From the NCBI RefSeq assembly GCF_001735805.1, contig NZ_CP017248.1, positions 4,836,001-4,900,000 of the forward strand: 64,000 bases of DNA, given 5' to 3'. The notes under the pieces were generated by a model. It was not told the origin of the DNA. It was given only the letters and a program-made list of their open reading frames with translations, and made no database searches. The number at the start of each line of letters is the position of its first letter. Position 1 is the first letter of the stretch. The position numbers were made by a program, and so were the translations under genes. The stretch comes from Streptomyces fodineus. Lineage in GTDB: Bacteria > Actinomycetota > Actinomycetes > Streptomycetales > Streptomycetaceae. Positions 42,579 to 49,905 of the stretch are shown here, piece by piece.

Positions 42579-42728
42579 ATCGATCTGACATCGCTGTTCT
42601 CCGCCCTGGAAGGGCAACCCCGCTGCTCCACGGCAGCATCGCCGCCCCCGACGACGAACCCCTTCCAGGCCCCTGACTTCGGGGAAGACGACACCTGGCC
42701 GCTCGAGGACGGACAGGAGCCCGCCTAG
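42579..42728 (+). CDS. 49-aa acidic protein with a non-canonical start or lost start codon
   Basis: Reading IDLTSLFSALEGQPRCSTAA ... NPFQAPDFGEDDTWPLEDGQ. No ATG, GTG or TTG exists in frame after the previous gene's stop. The best start is an ATC 9 bases after GAAAGAGAG, or a CTG at 42585. The stop TAG shares the palindrome CTAG with the stop of the convergent KAS III gene, an arrangement typical of real convergent genes. Composition (acidic, Pro-rich, C-terminal W-P-L-E-D) is unlike the GC-rich shadow frames. Alternatively, an ATG mutated to ATC and this is a fresh pseudogene. Confidence 0.45.
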   Translation: MDLTSLFSALEGQPRCSTAASPPPTTNPFQAPDFGEDDTWPLEDGQEPA

Positions 42729-43681
42729 GGGCAGGCGACGATCTGCCCGGCCCAGGACAGTCCGCCACCGAAGGCGAGCAGCAGGACCGGGGCACCGGAG
42801 GGGATTTCACCGCGTTCGGCGAGCTTGGACAGGGCGAGGGGGACCGAGGCGGCGGAGGTGTTGCCCGATTCGACGACGTCGTGTGCGATCACCACGCCGT
42901 CAGGGAGGGCGAGTTGGCGTATGACGGCATCGATGATGCGCAGGTTGGCCTGGTGGGTGACCACACCCGCCAGGTCCCCCAGGGCCAGGCCGGCCCGCGC
43001 GCAGGCTTCTCGGGCGATGGCGGGGAGTTCGCCGGTGGCCCACCGGAAGACGGTCTGGCCTTCCTGGGCGAAGTGGGGGTGCCAGTCGTCGACCAGGCGG
43101 ACGGCGTCGCCGCGGGTCGGGTCGGAGCCCCAGACCACCGGGCCGATCCCGGCGTCGCCGGCGGCGCTGAGTACGGCGGCGCCCGCGCCGTCGCCGAGCA
43201 GGACACAGGTGCGGCGGTCCGTCCAGTCGGTGACGTCGGACATCTTCTCGGCGCCGATGACCAGGGCATGCCCGGTGGCGCCGGCCCGGATCGAGTGATC
43301 GGCGCAGGCGAGGGCGGTGCAGAAGCCGGCGCAGCCGTTGTTGAGATCGAAGGCCACCGGGGCGGGCAGGCCCAGGCGCGCGGCGACCTGGGCGGCGGTG
43401 GAGGGGCAGCGGTCGATCGCCGTACAGGTCGCCACGGTGACCAGTCCGATGTCGCAGGGCTGGAGACCGGACGCGGCCAGGGCTTTTTCGGCCGCCGCCG
43501 TAGCCATGTCGGTCACCGTTTCGTCCGGGGCGGCGATGCGGCGTGCGGCGATACCGGTACGGCGTCGGATCCACTCGTCGCTGGTGTCGACCATGGCGGA
43601 CAGGTCGTCGTTGGTGAGCACGCGCGTCGGCTGGTAGTGGCCCAGGGCGGTGATGCGGCTTCCCGGCATGGTCGAACGCAC
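42725..43681 (-). CDS. 3-oxoacyl-ACP synthase III (KAS III, FabH-like)
   Basis: A 318-aa protein. The catalytic triad is complete: Cys in NNGCAGFCTAL (about 115), His in THQANLRI (about 240), Asn in ESGNTSAASVP (about 272). GAGAAVL and FGGGLSWAGQIV complete the thiolase fold. The enzyme condenses an acyl-CoA with malonyl-ACP. Standing alone beside a divergent TetR gene rather than in the fab operon, it is probably a paralogue for a special starter unit or acyl transfer. The GTG start at 43681 is chosen because GAGGAG lies 7 bases upstream. An ATG 12 bases further in has none. Confidence 0.9.
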   Translation of the reverse strand: MRSTMPGSRITALGHYQPTRVLTNDDLSAMVDTSDEWIRRRTGIAARRIAAPDETVTDMATAAAEKALAASGLQPCDIGLVTVATCTAIDRCPSTAAQVAARLGLPAPVAFDLNNGCAGFCTALACADHSIRAGATGHALVIGAEKMSDVTDWTDRRTCVLLGDGAGAAVLSAAGDAGIGPVVWGSDPTRGDAVRLVDDWHPHFAQEGQTVFRWATGELPAIAREACARAGLALGDLAGVVTHQANLRIIDAVIRQLALPDGVVIAHDVVESGNTSAASVPLALSKLAERGEIPSGAPVLLLAFGGGLSWAGQIVACP

Positions 43682-43723
43682 AGTCGATCTCCTCGCTCGG
43701 CAACAGTGGCCCGGAATATAGCA

Positions 43724-43733
43724 ACCGATCGGT
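43724..43733. promoter_or_regulatory. Palindrome in the KAS III/TetR divergent promoter
   Basis: ACCGATCGGT is a perfect 10-bp palindrome in the 90-bp gap between the two divergent genes, resembling typical TetR operators (A/T-CCGA-x-CGGT). It probably lets the TetR protein control both directions. Confidence 0.55.
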
Positions 43734-43771
43734 CGGAAGCTAAATGGGGTTCGCTTCGGTAGGATCACGGC

Positions 43772-44404
43772 ATGAGCCCGCGCACCTCCGCCGTCGAAGC
43801 CCGCAGAACGCGTGAGCGCATCGTGGAGCGCAGCATCGCGCTCGCCTCCGTCGACGGCCTCGAAGGGCTCACCATCGGACGCCTCGCCGCCGACCTGGGG
43901 ATGAGCAAGGCCGGAGTGCTCGGACACTTCGGCACCAAGGAGGCACTGCAGCTGGCCACCCTGGAAGGGGCGGCGGCGGCGTTCTCGCGGCTGGTGTGGG
44001 AACCCGCGGCGCACCAGGAGCCGGGCCTGACCCGGCTGCGGGCCGTCTGCGACGCCTGGATCGCCTACCTGGACACCGAGCGCGACATCTTCCCCGGCGG
44101 CTGCTTCTTCACGACCGCCTCCGTCGAGTTCGACGCCCGTAGCGGGCACGTCCGTGACGCCGTGGCCCGCCTGCTCCGGGTATGGCGGCGCCGCCTCGCC
44201 GCGGAGGTACGCACAGCCGCCGCCGCGGGCGAGCTGCCACCGGACACCGACCCGGAGCAGATCGCGTACGAGCTGATCGGCTGCTATCTGGCCCTGAACC
44301 AGGAGATCCAGCTCTTCGCCGATCCGGCCGCCTCCGTACGCACCCGCCGAGCTGTGGACCGGCTCCTCGGTCACCCGGGGCAAGGGCAGTCCGCCAGCCC
44401 GTAG
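43772..44404 (+). CDS. TetR-family regulator divergent from KAS III
   Basis: A 210-aa protein. The helix-turn-helix (about residues 12-55) reads IVERSIALASVDGLEGLTIG and LAADLGMSKAGVLGHFGTKE. The C-terminal domain (YLDTERDIFPGGCFFTTASV) resembles the TetR_C type found in regulators of fatty-acid or polyketide genes. It probably represses the divergent KAS III gene and itself. The ligand is unknown, though an acyl-CoA would fit the context (inference). Confidence 0.9.
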   Translation: MSPRTSAVEARRTRERIVERSIALASVDGLEGLTIGRLAADLGMSKAGVLGHFGTKEALQLATLEGAAAAFSRLVWEPAAHQEPGLTRLRAVCDAWIAYLDTERDIFPGGCFFTTASVEFDARSGHVRDAVARLLRVWRRRLAAEVRTAAAAGELPPDTDPEQIAYELIGCYLALNQEIQLFADPAASVRTRRAVDRLLGHPGQGQSASP

Positions 44405-44476
44405 CGGCGTGCGCTCCTGGAGCCAGGTCAACGGCGGGGGTCAGGCGCCGCCTGTCATCCGTCGCGGGCGCCCGGG

Positions 44477-44986
44477 TCAGGCGCCGACCGTGCCGTCGAC
44501 GCCCTCGCGCAGGAAGTCCGCGTGGCCGTTGTGGCGGCCGTACTCCAGGATCATGTGGAGCATCACCATCCGCAGGGACACGTCCTCGCCCCAGCGCGGC
44601 TGGTGCCCGGCGAGGTCCAGGGACTCGGCCTCGCGCTCGATGCGGCGCGAGTGCTCGACCTCGGCCTCCCACACCGCGAAGGCCTCCTCGGCGCTCGCAC
44701 CCGCGGTGTCGTAGGCGGCCTGGAAGTCGAACTCCTTCTCCGACCACAGCATCGGGGCGGAGTTGTCGTCGAACACCCGGCGGAACCAGGCGCGTTCCAC
44801 CTCGGCCAGGTGGCGGACCAGGGCGAGCAGGGAGAGCGTCGACGGCGGGCTCGACCGCGTCTTGAGCTGCTCCTCCGTCAGGCCCTCGCACTTCATCGCC
44901 AGGGTCGCCCGATGGAACTCCAGGAACGCCCGCAGCGTCTCGCGCTCGGTACCGAAGACGGGCGGGCCTATGCGTTCGACGGTCAC
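44477..44986 (-). CDS. DinB-superfamily protein (DUF664)
   Basis: A 169-aa four-helix protein. A GTG start at 44986 follows GGAGGACC. Metal-ligand His residues are placed as in the DinB fold: VRHLAEVERAWFRRV (His about 59) and MLHMILEYGRHNGHADFLRE, a typical DUF664 end. Relatives include metal- and thiol-dependent transferases, so a mycothiol-linked reaction is possible. It lies 50 bases downstream of the response-regulator gene and may be the last gene of that operon. Confidence 0.85.
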   Translation of the reverse strand: MTVERIGPPVFGTERETLRAFLEFHRATLAMKCEGLTEEQLKTRSSPPSTLSLLALVRHLAEVERAWFRRVFDDNSAPMLWSEKEFDFQAAYDTAGASAEEAFAVWEAEVEHSRRIEREAESLDLAGHQPRWGEDVSLRMVMLHMILEYGRHNGHADFLREGVDGTVGA

Positions 44987-45036
44987 GTTGGGGTCCTCCC
45001 GGGACGAGTTGGGACCTCGAACGTACCGTGCCGGGC

Positions 45037-45705
45037 TCAGTCCACGTGAGGTCGGGCCAGGCCGTGGTCGTAGGCGAAGATCACCGCCTGGATGCGGTCG
45101 CGGGCGCCGATCTTGGACAGGACGCGGCCGACGTGTGTCTTCACCGTGGACTCCGACAGGACGAAACGCGTGGCGATCTCGCCGTTGGTCCAGCCCTTGC
45201 CGATGGCGACGAGGATCTCGCGTTCGCGGTCGGTGAGGGCACGCAGGCGCGGATCCTCGGCGGAGCCGTCGCCGCCGGACGGCACGAGACGGGCGAACTC
45301 GTGGAGCAGGCGTCGGGTGAGCGCGGGCGCGATCACCGCGTCGCCGACGGCTACCGCGCGGATACCGGCGAGGAGTTCCTCGGGGCGTGCGTCCTTGAGG
45401 AGGAAGCCGCTGGCTCCGGCGCGCAGGGCCGCATGGACGTACTCGTCCAGGTCGAAGGTGGTCAGCACGAGGACGCGGGAGCGGTCGCCGGCTGCGACGA
45501 TACGGCGCGTGGCCTCGATGCCGTCCATGCCGGGCATGCGTACGTCCATGAGGACGACGTCGGGGCGGAGTTGGGCGGCCTTGCGCACGGCTTCGGCCCC
45601 GTGTGCCGCCTCGCCGACCACCTCCGTCTCGGGCACGGAGTCCAGGAGCATACGGAAGCCGTACCGCTGGAGCGGCTGGTCGTCCACCACGAGCACGGTG
45701 GTCAC
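45037..45705 (-). CDS. NarL/LuxR-type response regulator
   Basis: A 222-aa protein. The receiver domain has the acidic pair DD at 8-9, phosphorylated Asp 54 in VVLMDVRMPGMDG, Thr in VLTTFDLDEYV and Lys in FLLKDARPEE. The C-terminal LuxR helix-turn-helix is LTDREREILVAIGKGWTNGE and STVKTHVGRVLSKIGARDR. Its GTG start overlaps the end of the histidine kinase gene by 4 bases, so it is the cognate partner. It probably controls the ABC transporter genes of the same operon. Confidence 0.95.
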   Translation of the reverse strand: MTTVLVVDDQPLQRYGFRMLLDSVPETEVVGEAAHGAEAVRKAAQLRPDVVLMDVRMPGMDGIEATRRIVAAGDRSRVLVLTTFDLDEYVHAALRAGASGFLLKDARPEELLAGIRAVAVGDAVIAPALTRRLLHEFARLVPSGGDGSAEDPRLRALTDREREILVAIGKGWTNGEIATRFVLSESTVKTHVGRVLSKIGARDRIQAVIFAYDHGLARPHVD

Positions 45706-46994
45706 CGGGCACCGCCCTGGGGAGCGAGGTCGAGGGCGGCCCGCACGGTCCATCCCGGGCCCGCGGGACCGGCGCTGACGTGTCCGCCGTAGAGAGCCGC
45801 TCGTTCGCGCATGCCCACCAGGCCGTGTCCTTCCTCGTTCGCCGTGCCGGGACACTCGGCCGGGGCAGGCGGGCCGGAGTCCCGGACGGTGATGGTCAGC
45901 CGTGTGTCCTCCACGACGATCGCCAGGTTCGCACGGGCGCCCGCGCCGGCGTGCTTGAGGGTGTTCGTCAGGGCCTCCTGCACGATGCGGTAGACCGTGA
46001 GCTGCACCCCGCTGTCGAGGGCGTCGACGTCACCGGCCGTACGGTAGACGACTTCCAGGCCGGCGGCGCGTACCCCCTCGCACAGTGCGTCGATGTCCGT
46101 GAGACCGGGCTGTGGGCTCAGTTCGGGCGCGCTGCGCGGGCCGTCCGGCTCACGGAGTACGCCGAGCACCCGGCGCAGTTCGCTCAGGGCCTGGCGGCCG
46201 GTGTCGCCGATGAGGTGCAGGGCTTCCTTTCCCCGTTCCGGGGCGGTGGCCGTGGCGTAGGCGCCCGCGTCGGCGAGGGTGATGATGACGGACAGGTTGT
46301 GGCCGACGATGTCGTGCATCTCGCGGGCCACCCGCGTCCGCTCGGCCGCGACGGCGAGCCTGCCCCGCTGGTCGCGTTCGATCTCCAGCCGGGCCGCGCG
46401 GTCCCGCAGCCCGGCCAGCTGGGCCCGCCGGATGCGGATCATCAGGCCGAGCGCGAGGGCCGCGGTCGCCGTGCTGAGCAGGAAGAAGAGCGCGTCCCAG
46501 ACCGACACCGCCGCCGAGATGCGCGCCGCGACCAGGCCGAGCGCGCCGGCCATGACCGCAACTGCCCACGGCAGCTGCCGTAGGCGCCCGTGCAGGGCCA
46601 GGCTGTAGAGGGCGATGAACAGGGCGACGTCCGCGCGGAGCACGGCGCCGAGGGACCACTGGACGACGAACACGGCCGTGACGGCGCCGAAGGCCACGGC
46701 GGGCGCCCGCCGCCGCCACAGCAGCGGCAGCACCAGCCCGGCCTGCAGGGCCAGCATGCCGACCGTGGGCAGCCTGGTGAACGCGAGGCGGAAGCGGCGC
46801 GGGCCGTCGCCGTCCCCATGGACCCCGTGCAGCAGGTCCGGCAGGCAGAACATCAGGAAGACCAGCACCACCACGGCGGCGTCCAGCACCCATGGACGGG
46901 CCTGGTCGGCGTGCCGGAGCCGCTGGCCGGCCCGGCCGAGCCGGGCGACCAGCGGTCCCATCCCGCCGAGATCATCGGTGGTCACGGAATTCAC
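45702..46994 (-). CDS. Sensor histidine kinase (HisKA_3 type)
   Basis: A 430-aa protein with a GTG start. About five or six membrane helices fill residues 40-200, with little outer domain, then a short coiled coil and the HisKA_3 box ERTRVAREMHDIVGHNLSVI with the phosphorylated His at about 228. The HATPase domain includes QEALTNTLKHAGAGARANLA (N box), RDSGPPAP and GHGLVGMRERAALYGG (G boxes). The lack of an outer sensor suggests it reads a membrane signal or the transporter itself, as in kinases linked to antimicrobial-peptide ABC pumps (inference). Confidence 0.93.
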   Translation of the reverse strand: MNSVTTDDLGGMGPLVARLGRAGQRLRHADQARPWVLDAAVVVLVFLMFCLPDLLHGVHGDGDGPRRFRLAFTRLPTVGMLALQAGLVLPLLWRRRAPAVAFGAVTAVFVVQWSLGAVLRADVALFIALYSLALHGRLRQLPWAVAVMAGALGLVAARISAAVSVWDALFFLLSTATAALALGLMIRIRRAQLAGLRDRAARLEIERDQRGRLAVAAERTRVAREMHDIVGHNLSVIITLADAGAYATATAPERGKEALHLIGDTGRQALSELRRVLGVLREPDGPRSAPELSPQPGLTDIDALCEGVRAAGLEVVYRTAGDVDALDSGVQLTVYRIVQEALTNTLKHAGAGARANLAIVVEDTRLTITVRDSGPPAPAECPGTANEEGHGLVGMRERAALYGGHVSAGPAGPGWTVRAALDLAPQGGAR

Positions 46995-47019
46995 CCGTCC
47001 ATGATGCGGGTGCCGTCAC

Positions 47020-47871
47020 TCAGACGTCACTGCGCAGCATCCGGTACGCCGCCCCCGCGAGCGCCAGCGCCGTCCAGCCGAGGAAGACCAGGAGCCCGGC
47101 CGAGGGCGACAGCGTGGTGGAGTCGTGGGTCAGCGCGAAGATCGACTCGCCCGCGTGGCTCGGCAGGTAGGGGTCGATGTCGCCCTGCCACGAGGTGGGC
47201 AGCAGGGAGACCAGTCCGGGCACCAGCATGAGGGCGGCGACCAGCACCGAGATGCCGCCGGCGACGGACCGCAGCAGCGCCCCGAGGGCGGCGCCGATCA
47301 CGCCGACCAGGCCGAGGTAGAGCCCGGCGCCCAGCAGGGTGCGTACGACACCGGCGTGACCGAGGCCCATGGCGGCGGGCGTGCCGGACACGATCCGGCT
47401 GCCGACGAGGAAGGCGGCGAACGCGCCGACGGTCGCGACGACCAGGGCGACCAGCCCGTACACCGCCGCCTTGGACCACAGCACGGGCAGCCGGCGCGGT
47501 ACGGCCGCGAGGGTGGAGCGGATCATGCCGGTGGAGTACTCGCCCGCCGTGACCAGCACGCCGAGCACGCCGAGGGCGAGCTGGGCGAAGTTGGTGCCGA
47601 AGAGGGAGAGGCTGACCGCCGTCGCGGTGGCGAAGTCGCGGTCCATGTGCCGGCCGGAGTCGAGATTGGACTTGTAGTGGCTCGCGGCGATGACGCCGAA
47701 GGCCACCAGGAACAGCAGGCCCAGGCCGAGGGTGATCCAAGTGGACCGCAGGGACCAGAGCTTGGCCCACTCCGAGGCCAGCACCCGGCGTCCGGTCACC
47801 CGGTAGGCGGGGCGGGCCTGGGCGGCCGGGGCGGCCTCGGGGGTCTCGGGAGTTGCCGTAACGGTGCTCAT
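47020..47871 (-). CDS. ABC-2 type transporter permease
   Basis: A 283-aa protein. A cytoplasmic Pro/Ala N-terminus is followed by six membrane helices, with the ABC-2 pattern ASEWAKLWSLRSTWITLGLG at the start, EYSTGMIRSTLAAVPRRLPV (the typical E-x-x-T-G-x-x-R-x-T coupling helix), and a last helix near LLVFLGWTALALAGAAYRML. Its ATG overlaps the ATPase stop by 4 bases (ATGA). It forms an exporter with that ATPase. The substrate is unknown. Confidence 0.92.
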   Translation of the reverse strand: MSTVTATPETPEAAPAAQARPAYRVTGRRVLASEWAKLWSLRSTWITLGLGLLFLVAFGVIAASHYKSNLDSGRHMDRDFATATAVSLSLFGTNFAQLALGVLGVLVTAGEYSTGMIRSTLAAVPRRLPVLWSKAAVYGLVALVVATVGAFAAFLVGSRIVSGTPAAMGLGHAGVVRTLLGAGLYLGLVGVIGAALGALLRSVAGGISVLVAALMLVPGLVSLLPTSWQGDIDPYLPSHAGESIFALTHDSTTLSPSAGLLVFLGWTALALAGAAYRMLRSDV

Positions 47872-48806
47872 GCCGCGCTCCCGGAGGTGTCGCTACCGGT
47901 CGTGGAGCCGTGGTACTCCACGGCGTCCCTGGTCAGTTCCATGAATGCCTCCTCCAGCGACACCGCCTTCGTGGTCAGCTCGAACAGAGGGATCCCGTGC
48001 TCGGCCGCCTTCAGCCCGATCTCGCGGGCGGACATGCCGGTGACCTGCAGCTCCTCCGTGCCGACGCGGCCGGTGACCTCCACGCCCGGCCCGGCCAGCA
48101 CGTCCCGCAGCCGCGCGGGGTCGTCCGTCGCGACCTTCACGGTGTCGCCGCCCGCCTCACGCACCAGGTCCTGCACGGTCGTGTCGGCCAGCAGCCGTCC
48201 CCGGCCGACGATGATCAGGTGGTCCGCCACCAGCGACACCTCGCTCATCAGGTGCGAGGAGACGAACACCGTGCGCCCCTCGGCCGCGAGGGAGGTGAGC
48301 AGGTTCCGGATCCACAGGACGCCCTCGGGGTCCAGCCCGTTGACGGGCTCGTCCAGCATCACGGTCTGCGGATCGCCGAGCAGGGCCGCCGCGATGCCGA
48401 GCCGCTGTCCCATGCCGAGGGAGAAGGCACCGGCCCGCTTCTTCGCGACGCTGCCGAGACCGGCGAGTTCGACGACCTCGTCGACCCGGCGGCGCGGAAT
48501 GCCGTGGGTGAGCGCGAGCGCCCGGAGGTGGTTGTAGGCCGAGCGGCCCGGGTGGATCGACTTCGCCTCCAGGAGCGCCCCGACCTCCTGCAGCGGTGCC
48601 TGGTGACGGGCGTAGCGGTGGCCGTTCACCGTGACGGAGCCGCTCGTCGGCGCGTCGAGCCCGACGATCATGCGCATCGTCGTGGACTTGCCCGCTCCGT
48701 TGGGGCCGAGGAATCCGGTCACCGTACCCGGCTTCACGGTGAAGTCCAGGCCGTCCACGGCGGTCTTCTCCCCGTACCTCTTGGTGAGCTGCTGTGCCTC
48801 GATCAT
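47868..48806 (-). CDS. ABC transporter ATP-binding protein
   Basis: A 312-aa protein. Walker A GPNGAGKST (about 37-45), signature FSLGMGQRLG (a degenerate LSGGQ typical of DrrA/NatA-like exporters), Walker B VMLDEPVNGLD, and switch His in SSHLMSEV. The C-terminal 80 residues are the DrrA-like extension. First gene of a four- or five-gene operon: ATPase, permease, histidine kinase, response regulator, probably DinB protein. This order is common in actinobacterial antibiotic- or peptide-response modules. Confidence 0.93.
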   Translation of the reverse strand: MIEAQQLTKRYGEKTAVDGLDFTVKPGTVTGFLGPNGAGKSTTMRMIVGLDAPTSGSVTVNGHRYARHQAPLQEVGALLEAKSIHPGRSAYNHLRALALTHGIPRRRVDEVVELAGLGSVAKKRAGAFSLGMGQRLGIAAALLGDPQTVMLDEPVNGLDPEGVLWIRNLLTSLAAEGRTVFVSSHLMSEVSLVADHLIIVGRGRLLADTTVQDLVREAGGDTVKVATDDPARLRDVLAGPGVEVTGRVGTEELQVTGMSAREIGLKAAEHGIPLFELTTKAVSLEEAFMELTRDAVEYHGSTTGSDTSGSAA

Positions 48807-49329
48807 TCGCGTTCTCTCTCTAGGACTCCGGCGCCCGGCACGCCCGACGCCTCCTCCGCCACGCTAAGACCGCGATCTCCCGGATCCGGTGGTACCGGGG
48901 ACCGAACACCGCCGGGCAGGTGGTACCGGGGTACTACGGCCTGCGCCGGCACGCCTCCAGCGGTTTCCTCGCGGGCATGTGTGCCCGGGAGGCGCCGCCG
49001 GGCGACGAAGGGCAGGCCTCCCCCTCTCGGTACGGTGGGCCGGCGGGTGGCCGACCGGCACCTCCACTCTCGCCGACCTGAACGCGCGGTGGACGAGTTG
49101 AGACGAGAAGGCGACGGCGGCGCCCGTCGAAGCGGCCAGCCGGATGCGGTGGTGTTCTGCGTCGGCCGCGAGCGCGGCGGCAGGGAACGCGACGGCCGCG
49201 GCGGTGGCGGGGCCGCCGCCATGGCCACGGTGCGAACAGGCCGTGCCGTCCTGCTCGTTGTCGACATTGCGTGAACTCCCCCTGCGATTGCGGACATCCG
49301 GGCAGGGGTGTGGCGCGTGATGCCGACGC
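48807..49329. other. 523-bp stretch without a supported gene
   Basis: Only low-complexity, Arg/Pro/Ala-rich frames occur. None has a ribosome binding site followed by a recognisable domain. One minus-strand frame has a signal-like Ala-rich piece (ATAAAVAFPAAALAADAEHH) but no start codon in a good context. The part next to 48807 must carry the promoter of the ABC operon. Confidence 0.45.
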
Positions 49330-49363
49330 AAAGGCCCCGGACCGGTCGCGGTCCGGGGCCTTT
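49330..49363. terminator. Perfect 14-bp hairpin terminator
   Basis: AAAGGCCCCGGACC (49330-49343) pairs with GGTCCGGGGCCTTT (49350-49363) around GGTCGC. The A-run on one side and T-run on the other make it active in both directions. It lies about 110 bases downstream of the small secreted protein gene. Confidence 0.8.
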
Positions 49364-49471
49364 GATATCCACCTTTGAGATGAAACGAACGGCCACGATG
49401 GCCGCGCGGACGGCGGGTTCATGACCCGGACGCCGGGACCCACTTCGGTGAACTACGTGACACGGCTACCA

Positions 49472-49693
49472 CTAGCAGAAGCTGGTGTACTGCGCACCTG
49501 GGTTGCCCTCGCCGTTCAGCGCGTTGCCGAGAAGGCCGTTGGCGATGCCCACTTCACCGAGAACGTCGACGTCCGTGCAGCCGCCGCCACGATGCATGAC
49601 CGCGCCTTGGGCGGCGGTGGCGGGGCCGGCGGCTATGAAGCTGACGCTGCCGATGATGACGGCCGCCACAGCGGCCTTGCAAAGCTGGCCCAT
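49472..49693 (-). CDS. Small secreted protein with two cysteines
   Basis: A 73-aa protein, ATG preceded by GGAGGAG. Signal peptide LCKAAVAAVIIGSVSFIAAG, cleavage near ATA-AQ, leaves a mature peptide of about 45 residues with a Gly/Asn-rich sequence (GEVGIANGLLGNALNGEGNP) and two Cys (GGGCTD and the final TSFC) that may form a disulfide. It is not a chaplin or rodlin, whose motifs are absent, though the size and Gly/Asn content are similar. It could be a surface or signalling peptide. The function is unknown. Confidence 0.72.
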   Translation of the reverse strand: MGQLCKAAVAAVIIGSVSFIAAGPATAAQGAVMHRGGGCTDVDVLGEVGIANGLLGNALNGEGNPGAQYTSFC

Positions 49694-49905
49694 TTCTCCT
49701 CCTTGGGTCGAGTGCAGCGCGCCCGCAAAAGATCCACTTGGCGCTCATTTCGGAGGCTAATCGGACATACCTCACGGCGCTCATCGGGGCGTGCCATCCG
49801 GGGACGCACACCGCCGTTCGCATCAAAAGGGCGCCGTGGGACTGATCAGTTGTGTGGCCGGCGCTCGGGCGACGGTCGGGAAGGCGGGTGGCCGGTGTGC
49901 CGGCG

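Noticed and set aside
45603..46583. Plus-strand frame opposite the two-component genes
   Set aside because: It is the complement of coding histidine-kinase and regulator genes, with typical low-complexity shadow composition.
48950..49275. Possible degraded chaplin gene upstream of the small secreted protein
   Set aside because: The Ala-rich piece has no usable start, and none of the chaplin core motifs is present in any frame.
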